The position numbers and the translations under genes are program-made. The notes under the pieces are model-generated. The model was not told the DNA's origin. It made no database searches and was given only the letters and a program-made list of their open reading frames with translations. A DNA stretch of 64,000 bases from Holothuria scabra (lineage: Eukaryota; Echinodermata; Holothuroidea; Aspidochirotida; Holothuriidae): the NCBI GenBank assembly GCA_037179385.1, contig CM074187.1, forward strand, positions 992,001-1,056,000. The letters run 5' to 3'. Below are positions 1-14,200 of this stretch, piece after piece; positions within the stretch are counted from its first letter, which is position 1; each line of letters starts with the position of its first letter.

Positions 1-1329
1 AGATATCGTGTAAACAAGGATTTCGGGGTTTGACAAAATGTGACCCCAAATGACCTTTGACCTTCACCAAAACAGATAGGGTTCTTCCTCAGCTCATAAC
101 ACATCAACATATCAAGTGTGAAATCAATCCATGTTTCCTACCTTGAGATGTTGTGTAAAAAAGGATTTCAGGGTTTGACAAAATGTGACCCCAAATGACC
201 TTTGACCTTCACCAAAACAGATAGGGTTCTTCCTCACCTCATAACACATCAACATATCAAGTTAGAAATGAATCCATGTTTCCTGCCATGAGATGTTCTG
301 CAAACAAGGATTTCGGGGTTTGACCCCATGTGACCCCAAATGACCTCTCACTGCCAACAAAATTTAAAGGGGTTCTTCCTTGCATCAAAACACATCAACA
401 TGTCAAGTTTGAAATTATTCCAAGTTTTGTATCTTGAGATATCGTGTAAACAAGGATTTGGGGGTTTCACCCCATGTGACCCCAAATGACCTCTGACCTC
501 CACCAAAATAGATAGGGTTCTTCCTCACCTCATAACACATCAACATATCAAGTTAGAAATGAATCCATGTTTCCTGCCATGAGATGTTCTGCAAACAAGG
601 ATTTCGGGGTTTGACCCCATGTGACCCCAAATGACCTCTGACTGCCAACAAAATTAATAGGGTTCTTCCTTGCATCATAACACATCAATGTATCAAGTTT
701 GAAATGAATCCAAGTTTCCCACCATGAGATATTGTATAAACAAGGATTTCGGGGTTTGACCCCATGTGACCCCAAATGACCTCTGACCGCCAACAAAATT
801 TATCGGGTTCTTCCTTGCATCATAACACATCAACATGTCAAGTTTGAAATTATTCCAAGTTTCGTATCTTGAGATATCGTGTAAACAAGGATTTCGGGGT
901 TTGACCCCATGTGACCCCAAATGACCTCCACCAAAATCAAAAGGGTTCTTCCTTACATAATAAAGCATCAACACATCAAGTTTGAAATTAATCCAAGTTT
1001 TCTATCTTGAGATATCATGTAAACAAAGATTTCGGGGTTTGACCCCCTGTGACCCCAGATGACCTTTGACCTCCACCAAAATCACTAGGTTTCTTCCTTA
1101 CATCATAACACATCCACACATCAAGTTTGAAATTACTCCAAGTTTCCTATCTTGAGATATCGTGTAAACAAGGTTTTGGGGGTTTGACCCCCTGTGACCC
1201 CAGATGACCTTTGACCTCCACCAAAATCAATAGGGTTCTTCCTCTCAGTATGGGGTATCTGTGTGCCAAGTTTGAGAATTGTCAGATTTTCCCTTCTCAA
1301 GATATCGTGTAAACAAGCAAAGTGTCACA
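1..1329. repeat. Tandem array of ~145-bp units carrying DR1-type motifs
   Basis: Nine units repeat with spacing near 145 bp; one interval is 138 bp. The anchor TGACCTTTGACCT or a variant starts at 51, 196, 341, 487, 632, 777, 922, 1060 and 1205. Each unit also carries GTGACCCCAAATGACC, a CATAACACATCAACA-type segment and AAACAAGGATTTCGGGGTTT. The array continues past the left edge. Related arrays lie at 16,385-16,640 and 17,915-18,505. Orientation cannot be assigned to a gene; no coding content is credible. Confidence 0.92.
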
Positions 1330-1358
1330 AACACACACACATACACACACACACACAC
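1330..1358. repeat. (AC)n microsatellite at end of 145-bp array
   Basis: An AC-rich dinucleotide run directly abuts the last repeat unit. The array ending at 18,505 is also closed by an (AC)n run. Confidence 0.9.
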
Positions 1359-1689
1359 TCTTACTTGTTTGCGGCGCCAACTGGGGACATGCCCAAATAT
1401 GAACTAAGTGGGGACATGCTCCTCCTCCTAGTCAATCGGGGAGAATTACAGGTTTACACACCGTAGCATAGGGGATCCCCAAATGTCTATGCACAGAATG
1501 AGGACTTCAAACATGGAATTGGGGAATTCCCTCAGATAAATCTATAAAGTTGTATACACTTATATACCACCCCACTTTGCATTATTATGGACATTCTAGA
1601 AACGGGGATATCCCCAATTCGCGGTGTATCCCCAGTTACAAGCTTATTTGTCTTGTGTGTGTCCCCAATACACGCCCTTTACAAAACCA
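1359..1689. repeat. Block of short GGGGA..TCCCC palindromes between two (AC)n runs
   Basis: The block contains GGGGATCCCC near 1472, GGGGAATTCCC near 1521 and GGGGATATCCCC near 1605, plus several GGGGACATG and ATCCCCA half-motifs. It sits between two AC microsatellites. It looks like the body of a small repeat element; function unknown. Confidence 0.45.
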
Positions 1690-1731
1690 TACACACACAC
1701 GCACATACACACATACATACACACGCACGCC
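1690..1731. repeat. (AC)n-rich microsatellite
   Basis: This is an imperfect ACAC/GCAC/ATAC run that closes the palindrome block. Confidence 0.85.
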
Positions 1732-2171
1732 ATCATGAATGCATAGGTTTCTCTTTTCATCGAAACCAAAAATGACTGCCTAGACAGGTTACAGGTCTTA
1801 CCAAGGCATGACTACTGCTATTTCTAGCAACTACAAATTTTAAATTTTGTTCCAGAAAGCAACAAGCTTACCACTCCCAAACAATTTTATTATCATCACT
1901 TTTCAATGCTTTCACCATTGTTAATTCTTTTATTCAGTTACAATTTTTTAAGGAAGATAAATATTCAGTTTTGTCTCCACTCAATTCCTCTGTGGAATTA
2001 CATACTTTCATACAACCCACCCCCTTCCCTCTGGTATTGCCATCATTTAACAGTAATCATAAGGTCACTTCATAACAGCTGTAAGCCTACCCTTCCTATT
2101 AACAAATCTGAACCAATTTTGACTATACAGGTATCACTTTTATACAAGTGTCAGTGAAGTAGAAAACTCAC

Positions 2172-2250
2172 CACAACATCGGAATCTGATATCTGTGGAG
2201 TTACCTTAAAGAGGACTCCAAGTTTGTGACCACTACGAAACTGAATGTGC
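2172..2250 (-). CDS. DCTN4: DCTN4 exon 10 (last exon inside window)
   Basis: The acceptor is tttcctgcag|G and the donor GTTGTG|gtgagt. It encodes [20 protein letters not shown] then SDSDVV. It aligns with IIAFRKANKVGIFIKVTPQR of the family. Phase 2 in, phase 0 out. No stop codon is reached and no further exon was found between 1 and 2171, so the terminal exon should lie to the left of the window. Confidence 0.86.
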
Positions 2251-5200
2251 CTGCAGGAAAGACAAAACAATTTTTGCATATTTATAGTACAACAATGATC
2301 ATGCTACATCAGAACTGATTATGCAACTCATAACAAAAATTTATCTTCAACAGTGCATTCTCACAAACTTCTTCATTTTCTTTAGGATCAGAAAAGACAT
2401 ACTTCACATCCAACATGAAACACTGAGTTACGGAAACATTTCCGTATTCAATGAGAAAAATGTTGGATAACAGGATTCTCAAGAGCCATACATAAAAAAA
2501 AATGATAGACAACTAAAACTAATAATGGCACCCTTAATCATGTTTTGCCCAAATGGACCAACTGTTTTTTGCCTGAATTTGGAGGACCACTGCCCCCCTC
2601 CCCACCACCCACCTTCACCCTAGCCTTGTATCCCTGTAAAGGTGAGACGCACTAGACAGAAACAAAAATTCAAGAAATTGTTAAAGGTGCATAACTGTCA
2701 CTGAGAAAAATAGAAAAACTTTTTTTTAAAAAATGAGGCAATGTGAGTAAGATTATTAGAAGTAATTAGTGATCACTATTTCGATGGAAGTTTGCATAAC
2801 AATCACTAAAATGGATGGTTACAAAATATAAGATGGACTTAGTCCTTTGAAGTTAAGAAATTTTACAATCCAAAAATCACAGTTCAAACAATACACCCCT
2901 GTTATTCTCTGATCTTCTCCATCAGTGAACAGAAAGATTGTGTTCTTCTGACAGAAGAACCATTGATTCCCTTATCTTTGTCTATGCTTGAATAACTTCA
3001 TCTACATTTGGTAATTTATACTAATTCTAACCCCCACAAATATCTGTTTTGCTTGGTATATGGTTAGTGAGTTTTCAAGCATCTGTCTTTATAATGTATA
3101 CAACAGGTAGGAACAAAATGAGGAACCACTGATTTACAATTTTTAAAAAGCCAGATAACATTACACCAAAAAATTGATTTGGATTTGAGATTTCTTTGGT
3201 TATAAACCTCAACACGTACCAGACTATTTGGTCCTTAATCTTGAATCAATGGTGAGAATGACCAAAACTAATATACAACTGCAACTTAATGGGATAATTC
3301 AAATTCAGGCTACACATGAATTAATTTTGCTGCTTTACAAGTCTATCAATGTCCTTGTAATCTCAATAAATCTGTAAAACAGCTTGTAACATCTTATCAG
3401 GCTATCTAACTATTTTCTTCAAAATTATAATGAATTTTAAAAACTGATTGCTATAGAAATTTCTAACAGAAGTTAAATGTTTTAAGCTTACAGAAGACCT
3501 GACAGGTTTTCTGCACTGCTATTGTCAGTAATCTAGAAAATAACAGTAACATGTGATCCTTTAAAGCTGGGAGAGGCTTATGAAAGAAATCATTAAGAAT
3601 GCCAGTAGAAATCAGAAGAACAATTAAATCTGGCTATTTGTTGAAACTTAAGGGAACTTAAAATCTGGTTGTCATTTCTGCCTCTACAGCTTTTTTGCAT
3701 GTCATGTCTTGTAAAGGGAGGAGCTAAAAAAATAAATTTATTTCAGTTAACAGTTGTTTCAAGTTTTACTGCATCTGCTCTTAAACTGTTGGAAGTACAG
3801 GCCTACTAATCAAAGTATTGCTCTGCATGAACCACTTGTCTAACTTGACTTGAATGAGATGGTGTTCCAAGAATGATATTGATGTGGGGCTATAAGTAAA
3901 TGAAAACACCTTTGAAGCAATTATACAGCTTATCTTATTCCTTTTAGTGAATCTTAAAGTATTAGCATATAAATTAAAATTTCTGTTATGTCTCCATCCA
4001 AATAACAGCTTACTGCTTTGAGTGTAATGACGCATGGTGAACTATGTATACAATATAAATCAAATGTTTTGTAATACAGATCAATGACAGTATTAATGGG
4101 ACTGAAGTACAAAGACATCTACAAAATCTTGCCAACAGTACCAGGAAAGGATTAGTTAATGTAGAGGCTAACCATGAAAGGGGTCAGACATACAAGTGGG
4201 TATTGTTTGCAAATTGAAATCACTTTCTTGTTAAATAAATATTCAGTTGCAAAAATTATAATGAAATGTGGAGCATTATATGAAATGTGCCTCTTCTGAC
4301 TAATGAGTGAGGGAACTTTTGATGGATTCATGGTGACCACTTCCAATGCTTAAGAGGACTTACTTGGGGAAAGAAACAGTGCTTACAGAGGAGACATAAT
4401 GGGAGCCTTACAGCTGAAGAGGAATCCGGTGTGGGTTCGAAAAGCTTTCCTTCCCCAAGTAAGTCCTCTCAAGCTTTGGAAGTGGTCACCATGAATCCAT
4501 CAAAATCATCCATTAAGACGCTGAATCAGGCAATCACTAAGTCAATCACCATCAACGATAACGAGGGTAAATATTTTGTTAAAACTTTTGCTTAATTCAT
4601 ATGCTTTGAGGGTTATAAATGGAGGGTTTAGGTTCTTGTGAAGAGTAAATATAAGACAAAACATATATGGATAATGTGCTGAGTGTAAAAAAAATATGAT
4701 AATGGACAAATTTTAGTAGAGAAATACTATCAAACAGTGACACGTTCCAAAAATGAGTTCATAAAACTGTACATCAAATGTACTATTTCTTGGAAAAAAT
4801 GAGTTTGTCAGCAAAAAAAAAAGGTAGCCAGGGAATTTTTTTTTCAATCTGAACTTTTCAGGAAAACTCTTCCAGCAATTTTCATCCCTTAATTTAAAAG
4901 GCAACAAAATGGATTTGCCTTTTCAAAAGAATAATGACCTTATGGGTAAAAAAGACCTTGCATCTTGACAAGAAAAATGACCCAAGGTTATAAAACAAAT
5001 CCCACCACCACAAAAACTACCACCAATGCAGTATGCTAATGAGATGTATAATAAGAGAAAAATGTCTTACACATTTCAGAGTACATGAGGAGGTGGATAT
5101 ACATCAATGATACATTCTAACTGCTCATTATGTCACTTACCCCTGATTAGTCTCTGCACTTTTCTTTCTGTGATGAAGAGACAAATGTTTGCTAAGCACA

Positions 5201-8200
5201 TACAAGGCCTGCTATTATAGTACTACTTCGTGCAAAGCTCATACAATGTCTGCTCTAAACAAGGTACTACTTCCCAAATATTACATTTTAAAAGTTTTTA
5301 AGTAACATTAAAATTGATGCTAGAAACTTTGATCAGGCTTTGGATATATCCCCTCACCTGACAGTTCAGAGTAAGTAAAAGGAATCACTTGACAACTGAA
5401 CTGCTCAATACCATAGCCTGCAAGGCCAACCTCAACTACAGTATGCCTCATTCAAATAGGACTTCCAAAAACAAAGTTATGCAATTAGAAGTTAACACAC
5501 GGATTCTAATAAGGACAGAGTAGACAAAGAAATGAACTAGAAAGATGGACAAGTCAAAAACATTGAATTGGTTGAAACCTAGCCTGCAAAGCAGACTCTT
5601 TAGATGGCACTTATTTAGAAATAATAACATGGCCCACCTCTTTGATACTTCTAATACAGTCTACAAATGTTGTCCATTTTCCATCTACAGGTATATTGAT
5701 CAGGATACATTGCTATTCACGAGAAGGTCACATGGTGTTTGTAACTACTGATTATTCATGTTTATCAATTAACAGCATAATATACAAGTAAGGTGACACC
5801 ATAGAAATGTATGTTATTATCTTGTATGGACTATATATACCAAGAAAATCCTTGCAGTAGAAAGTCAAACTTTATGCTGTTATGTCAGGTTTATTTTCAT
5901 CAAATCTGTTCTCAGTCCTCTTTCAACAATACAGCCACTTTCCCTTGGGTCAGTTCTAAGATAGAATACTTATTTAAGGCATTTATTATCATTCCCACAG
6001 GATCTAGTAGTAAGTTGGAAGTGTAACTATCTCCACTTATTATCTAACACTAAAGCACGAATTGACAAAACACCTCCTGTGTGAAGGGTTCATTGTAAGC
6101 TACAGCAGTTTTATGTAGGCCAATGTAAATGGTAACAGCTACATTTACCATGAGCCAGTAATTGGTAGTAGGCATACTGCATGCAAACAAATACAACAGT
6201 GAAAAGGATCTGCCAGCAATCATTCAATCACATTGACTCCATCTCTTGCCAGTGCTGATAACATGTGCATAAGTTATCAAGCAGTTTTTTGTTTCAGATA
6301 TGAGATTGGCTGGAAACTTGTCAGGCTAGTGAATTGTATTGCATTTACAGCTTGTATACATGTATACCGTATATTGGTTGTAAGCCTGTATTAGTATGGA
6401 ATTGTTCTTGTAGCTGCTAAACCTAAACAATAACCTTCTTAAAGCATGTCTTCTAAACTCAAGTAAATCTTACTCTGGGTTATCTTTAAATTCACTTGTG
6501 TCTGCTGTCTTTTCATCAAATTCAGCTGTGATGTCCTTGGCAGCGAGTACAAGAAGTCCTTCTGGTACTACAAGCTGTGAAAACAAACATATCAACAGAT
6601 TCATACAAGAGATCACCCAATTAAGTATGGGTACAAAAAAATTACCCCAATGTTTTTTATATTTTCTTTGTACCGAGCCCTCTATTACTCAGTAGGTGCC
6701 TGATGCTTTTATTTCATGTGGTCCTAACTTTATGCCCCTTCTTTACATCACACATACATTAGCAAGCAGCTCCATGTATTTACAACAACTAGAGCACCAC
6801 CGGTGCTGATGGCTCAAACCTGTTGAATTACTGCACAGTGATGACTTCCAGTACAGGGAATTATTTATCTGGTATTGCACCGCAAAATGCGATGCAAAAT
6901 GACAGATTTGCGACACAAATAAAAATAGGTGTAGCAAAGTTTGCGATACAATTTTGGAGCAAAAGTTCCCCTACTCAGTAAATGGAAATGACAACGGAAT
7001 TCTACAGCACGTAGGCCTACATCTGTTCATTATACTATTAGTACACGCACACTTGTCAAGCAACGTAACACTGCAAAAAAATAGCAAGAAAAGTATCCAG
7101 TATGCCTATTCACGAAACTTTTACATGCACCTATTTGCCGCTGGTTACATTGTCGATGGAGCGACTTAAATGCATGCAGCTGTGTATGAGGCACTCTGTA
7201 ATTGCTACTGTTACGATAGCTCAGAGACTTCCCATAGGGATCAAACTTCCTCCACAGAAACATGAGGCTAGCCAAGGCTCTGCACATCTCCATATACAAA
7301 CATGTTAGGATAGTGCAAGGTCTGGCACAAATAACACTGGAGAAAAAGCATCTAGGGAAAAAATAAAAGGGGTTAATCTTTCAAAAATAGTATGAAGGGC
7401 TTAGTAAGAGTATTTTACACATGCCTCTTAATTATTTTATGAAATGTGTGAAAACTTGATTATATTAGACATCTTTCAATTCGACATCGTTCCGACTACC
7501 CTGAACGAGACGGTAGCAATATGAGAAGTTTGAGAACACTTTAAAAAACAGGGTTGCAAGCTCGAAATAAAGGAAAAGTCGCAGGATTTAAGAAGCATGC
7601 AAACTGCTTATTATCATGGTGGAAGAAAAACAATAAGGTTACTGAAGGTTACTGTCTTCTTTTTCTGGAGGACCTAACACTGTACAGCAAAGCAAGGAGC
7701 TGATTCAGTCTGATATGGAATTGAAGTCAGTGCCTTGTTTCTGCAGATCCATAAAGAACTATTGCAGACAGGACTTTTCGTGGAACAATGCAGTTACATT
7801 AAAGACCAACTTTCTCACCCCAAACAGTACCAATTCTCCTAACCTTCTTAATTAAGCCTGTCCCACAATTGTCTGAAATTCACCCTCATCCACAAAACAC
7901 TATCAGGACAGTTCGTGCTGTGTAATATAAGTTTTGATACTCTGCATTGTTTGAATTAGCAGTCAATCAAAAAGCTGAACCAATTGAGAGTTTCTGTTAC
8001 CCTATACTAGAAGTGTAGTTTGGGGTTAGAGGATTGTCCCTTGAAGTTAATGTTTTGGTTTAGTTTCAGCATATAACTTAACACCCTATCATAGCGGGGA
8101 ATAGCATCTGGGCATGAATCAGAGTACTGCATAAAAGAAGAAAAGTGTGACAGTGAAAATTGCTACACAAAATGGAACTTGTATCACAAAAATGCTATGC

Positions 8201-11200
8201 AAAATTTCTGTACTAGTCATACATGGCTATTATATCTTGAACAGATGTTCCCACAATTTAGAATGTTTTAATTTCTCTCAGGTAAAATGACAAGAAACTT
8301 AATACCTTTTAGAATGAATACTGTTCTCTTAGGTGTAGCCTTAAAGTCAGAAGCCTCTGTTGCCTTGCTTTCTATTTTTACAGAAATCAGAACGTCTAGT
8401 TAGCAAGGAAGAAAGCAAGTTTAATGAGCTATGACAACACAATTAGTAAGAAAGAGCTTCCTCTCTGAGCACAAGAAAAAAAAAATGACCCTCTCCATCC
8501 TTACCTCAAGCAACTCTAGTTTAGAAACAGTGTAAGGTGACTCTAACCTTAATTCATCCTCCTGAAGTTGAGTATGTCTACAAAGCCTCTGCATGTACTC
8601 ACAATAAAACTACTGTTCTCATCAAACAAGATCCGTTTACACTAACCTAATCAAACTCACATGATTGACAATCTTGCACCCAGACAGTTTTAAAGGGAGT
8701 TCAGTTCAATGGGAAACACTGTATTTGTGAGACTGGTAGAAATAGAGGGATGGCACAAAATTGGTCAGAAAGGTGTCAAAATTATTATTTATCCAAAAAC
8801 AGACAAAAAAATTTTTAATCAGCACATGCCAGCCTCCAATCTGAACAATTTTGAAATCAAGTTTGCAATGCATCTAGGAGAAAATAGCATTTCAAAATAT
8901 TTACACCTATGACCTCAATGACCTCGGATAAAAAAGTAAAATACAAGATTTAACAACCACTATCTGAGGAATATTATGGCCAACTTTCAAGGAAACTGAG
9001 CACTATTTGCAGGAGAAGTGACACTTCAAAAAATATTCACAAAACAGCCACTAATTACCCCTAGATGGTCTTTGACCTCAACTTATTGAACACAACATGT
9101 AGCCCTATGTCCAATGACCGATGTGCCCAAGTTTGGTTTCCATTCGTCAACAAATATGCCCCTGAGAGAAATAAAGGCAATTGTGAACAGACATGATAGA
9201 TAGACGGATAGACAGAGTGATGGTGGAAGATCACAATAGCTCAAACAGTTCTTTGAACTGGTTTGAGCTAATAAAAAACTGAGGACACTGATGGCATTAG
9301 TATTTTTCCTTCATAAATGTACAAAACACTAACATGAGTACATGAGCTAATTTCATGTGAATTTGTAAATATTTATTTAATACGAGTAATATTAAAATTA
9401 AAATATTAAAATTTGCATGGTTCTCAATTTTATCTTAAAAAATGCCCATAGTCATGGCAAAGTGGCACATGATAATACACACTTCATTAACAAACTAATA
9501 TTTGGACTGATAAATGATCTCAGCCAACTAAGGTAAAGACTTTACTGCTTGCTACAGGTAATGAACTGTCTTGTATTGTCTTCCTCGATCAAATCAGGTT
9601 AGGTTAGATGGAGTTTTACGGCCCAGTTTCAAGTCAAGCTGGCCACAGTCTTTTTTCCAGTTGTGGCTCACTGGTTTATCAAATCAATCAAATCAGGGAG
9701 TTGCCCAGGTCCTTTTGTTTCTGTTGTTAAAATCCTGTGTGACTACATCCTTTCAATCTTCCACCATTTTCCAAGTAATCCCTAAGCAAAGGCACTGTCT
9801 TTATATCCTTTGAGTTGGAGGTTTGCTTCCACCAATGGCAAAGCTTATAATAAGGATTTCAATGAAGTGACTGGAAACAAACGTTTAAACTATCTGCTTC
9901 AATTGTGCCCCATTCATCACTGGATGGAAGCATTGTTCAAGTCTATACATTTCCTTCAGATTTAAATTATTTTATCATCATCAATGAACAAAATTTCTCA
10001 ACTAATTTGTAGAGAAAATTGATACTGTCGTCAAATGAAATGATTGGTTGTGTCTCTCAAAACGAGTTGCAAAAATGTGTAATGTAAAGGTAAATTATAA
10101 CAAAAGTTGCAAGATAGTTTACAACTAATGTATAATAAAATCAGGGCAGCATACCAATCCTGTAGAGGGTGGTTCATTGACAGCTTCCAGTTCTATTTCC
10201 ATCTTTTCCTGGGAAGGGTTACTCAGCAGTATGGTTACAATACTCTCCTTTGCTTGATAAAGCTTTGGAACCAGATAGATTCTGACATCAGGAATGTGAT
10301 GACTGTAAGAGAAATAAAATGAGATAAATATGAAAACATTTGAAGAAACCGCAACATGAATCTAATGCTATATATGTATGTAGAAGCTTGATGGTGCAGT
10401 CTAATGTTCTACATTATCTATCTGCCATGTGATCCACTGATTCTATCAGGAGTAATGAAATTGAAGTTAAAGCCAAGTGAAAATATTTAAAGTCACCCCC
10501 CCCCCCCATGATATCTGAACGAGTTGTCACTCATACTGAATCCCATTTATCCACTTTGTTTAGTCAAAATTCAGATTTGTAGTAAGTAGTACAAGTACCT
10601 ATTTATGTTTCACCGAATATCATTTGATAACCATTTTGCACCATTCCAGTCACAAATTTTACCTAGGTACTTCAGATATTGATGTTTTAAGGTTAATTTT
10701 GCAAAACAAGTACTTCCCACATAAACAAACTTGATTTCTTTTGACATTTTGGGTAATCTTTGAATAATTGCTACTTATTAGCAAATGTTTTTAAATCATG
10801 CCTTCAGAATAGTTACCATGCATTTGTCAATTAAATTCACTTCACATACCATAATGCATGGCAGTGTATGATTGGGAAATTTGTTGAAGGAAAACAAAGA
10901 TTCATTGCACTGCAAGCTCTGATGTGAACATTGCTTAAATGATTTCTGACACAGTGATACAATGGAATTTCTCTATTACATTAACTGTGTGTGTGAGAGA
11001 AACTTTCCAATGAAAGAAATAAATGTTCTTTGAAACATGTACACAATGAAGCAATGGGACTTGACACAGTGAATCCCGCTTAAAACGTTGCCACATAGTC
11101 ACATGAAATCAGCCCGCTTGCTTTGGTGTATTGATAGCTACATTATTGCACAATGGATTGCTGTGCAATGCATTCTGTGAAATCAAACATGAAACACTTC

Positions 11201-14200
11201 AAAAAGAGTTTCAAAAGTAATCATTTCAGTCAGAAAAAAGCTTGATGAATCAATACCTTATGGGAATAATTTGGCAAGGTCCCACCAAATAAACTGTAGT
11301 GATAACTTAGAAGGGTGATTTTCATCATTTGTAAAAGTTATTTTCACAACCTTCAATTCTGAGCTCTCTTGTGGGCTTTCCCGTGATGGATTGCAGAGTG
11401 CTGATTGAGTCTCTGTCCTGCCTTTGCAGCAAGTTTCACCTTTTGTTTACCGATATGTTGAGTGTAGGGCTACTAAACATTTTACAAAGTAGTATAAGGG
11501 GAGGTAGGGATTACCAGAACACTTCACATGTGTAAATGCACAGTGTTTTTCAGGATATTTGCTTTTACCTGCTGAAAATCCTCCTTTTTTCCTATATGGT
11601 AAGGGTACTACAGTATTACCAGTACAATTCTTGAGGAGCAAATACTTTTAATTATAACAGCAAAGAACACAAGGGTTTTCAAAGGACAAATTACTCCACT
11701 TTTGCAATGAAACTATTTAAGTACTTAAAAGTGATATACTGTACATTTCAAACTAAACAATTTATTATGTGAATAAAATAGATTGTTCTTTATTAAGAGC
11801 CATTCTCATTGTAACACAACTGGAGATAACACATGAACATTCTGATTAGTGTGTAGCAGGGTCTTCCCTGGCATTCTTTTTGTGAGGGGGCCACCTCCCA
11901 TGTTTCCACCTCAAAGAAAATTGCTCTAATTGCCATCTTCACTATACCAGCTATATCAGAAGTCATAGTTCTCCCTCCCTTCTGATGTCAAAGCCTGGCA
12001 AGATTCTATCCCATGGATTAGTACCACCTCACACCCTCTAAAACCAGGGGAAGCACTGTGTAGTACAGCCTAAAATAGCACAACACTTCATCATTATAGC
12101 AAATCAATATGGCAACATGTATGAATTAATTTTTAGCTTGAGACTTGGATTTCAACTCTTACAGGAAAGAACAAAAAAAAAAAACAAACAAACTAGAGGA
12201 GAAAAACTTTTCCAAGCCAAACTAATGATAACATTTAAACTTGATACTTACAGAGCAACCAGCTGTATCTTGAACTTGATGGAAGAAGGGTTGTATTCAG
12301 GCTTACTAAGATTATGCTCACATTCCTGAAAAGTACAACAAGGCCAAAGTTTTCCTTTTTTTTGTTGTTGCATACCCATAATTATGACAAGAATTTGACT
12401 AAAGAAGTCATCCTTATGGTTTTTCCTGCTCAAAACTTTTTAACTGAAAGTGCAAAAAATTGTCTTTCATGCCTCTAAGCCTCTAAGAAAACAATTTTTC
12501 TCTCAAGCAATAACTTATTAAATTATGGAAGTATTTTGCAACTTATCTAGGAGAATGAAACACCCACAACAGTACAGCTAGATATCAATTCTACAAATGA
12601 AGATGAACCATTTTTTCATGTCCATATTTTATAAAAATTCATTTTTCAAGGACTTTTAATGGATGGACTCTTGTGAAACATTTAAAGGCAAGTTCTGGTG
12701 GCTTTTCGCCTCTGTCTTGTAAGAAAAACAAATATATTCCACACCATGTCCTTCAAACCCTATCACAATACCATTTTCCTAACTTGAGATATCTCACTTT
12801 AAAGATGAGTTATTTTTGTTACAAATACCTCTGCTTTTCTACAAATCCACAGAAAGTTATGTAATGTGGGCACATTGCTTCAAATTCCTTTTGTTTTTCT
12901 TGATAATTGAACACCCTGTTTGTCCTTGAAATTTGATACTGTTGGAATGTTTGAATATCTTTTCCTGTAGATCTAGCATTACCCTTTACCATATGTAGAG
13001 CACAACCAACAATGTTGCTCGATATTGCCTGCAGCAGCATCATAATTATAAATAAATTGAATGCAATGTCAAATTAATGTGCCACAATGACATCACAGAT
13101 TTCCCATGATGCATCAAATCCCAAGAAAAATTTGCAATACTTTAAAAATTTGTATCTTCCGAATGCTATAAGCTATTGAAATGCAGTTTTCACCTTCTGA
13201 AAGAGCAAATTTTTCTGCTTATTTTGAAGTTAACAAATTTTGTCTCCAGAATATGCCTTTAATTGTGTTAAATGAGGATGAGCCTAATATTACACTTATT
13301 ATTTTAATTCATTGATTATTGGCATAATATGCTGATTCCTATAATGAATAATTTTGCATATTTTCTTTAAACTGATGTGATAACAAACAAACACCTCATC
13401 CAGTATTAGCTCTAAGGAATTGAAATTTGGAGGGAATTCCCCCTCTAAAATTTTTTGGAGGACGAATTTTCAAAATCACGGAGGGAACTCATCCCTTCTA
13501 TACAAATTAAGAGGGTCCCCCTGGCCTTCCATTTCAAGCTTTGAAGCAAAGGGTGATGGACATATTAGTTGTACTTTTATAGTATTACAATCTTGACTCC
13601 TGATTCATAAGCTAGTTAGATACAGATGGAGTTTTACGGCCCAGTGTCCAACCAATTGGTTCAAGTTGAGCCAGCCGTGGCCTTTTTCCAGTAGTGGCTC
13701 ACTGGCTCGTTTTCCCTACTCCATTGCTTATGCGGAGCATCACCCACAACAGCAGTAGGCTCCAGCTTTAGAGTCTTTGGTATGACTCGACCTGGGAATC
13801 CAACCTGGGCCTTCTGCGTAAAGGCGGATACTGTACCGTTAGCCCAAACACGAGGTTGGTGATTCACAAGCTGCTACCACTCCCTCCCAATTTCCAGTGG
13901 ATCTGATCTATAAATCTGAAGTGACTACAGGTTGGAATGAGTCACAGACTCCCACATGTGACAAGAGAAGGAATGGTTGTAATATTCAAAGATGTGACCA
14001 AAACTCAATCTAGCAATCCTGTAAGGTTCTTTTCAATGTTAATTCATGATCAGGGCACTTTATATGTGGGTACACTGCAGCTTCTAGCCCAGGGCAGGGA
14101 ATAATTTATCCGGTATCGCATCGCAAAATGCGATGCAAAATGACATATTTGCGACACAAATAGAAATAGGTGTAGCAAAATTTGCGATGCAATTTTCAAG

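Larger units (their letters stand above)
6575..10154 (-). other. DCTN4 intron 8
   Basis: This intron holds a 1.36-kb copy of the CAGGGAATAATTTA element with a nested TTAA MITE, a decayed 145-bp-type repeat near 8,890-9,260 and a SINE fragment near 9,603. No exon of another gene was seen. Confidence 0.8.

Noticed and set aside
548..974. Minus-strand open frames with repeated SFGVTWGQTPKSL peptides
   Set aside because: They are translations of the 145-bp tandem repeat, not a repeat protein gene.
1..1217. Regular 145-bp repeats considered as a CRISPR array
   Set aside because: The whole unit is conserved, with no short repeat plus unique spacer structure, and the genome is eukaryotic.
1..2171. 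Search for the final DCTN4 exon to the left of 2,172
   Set aside because: No stretch matching the expected C-terminal motifs with an acceptor and stop was found; the sequence is mostly repeat.
10107..10322. Plus-strand open frame over the exon 8 region
   Set aside because: It is the antisense shadow of DCTN4 exon 8, which matches the family in the opposite strand.
13780..13850. tRNA-like sequence considered as a tRNA gene
   Set aside because: The A and B boxes are degenerate, no clean cloverleaf is apparent, and the sequence is joined to a repeated SINE body.
13661..13867. Minus-strand frame starting [11 protein letters not shown]
   Set aside because: It lies inside the SINE; similar peptides appear in the other SINE copies.
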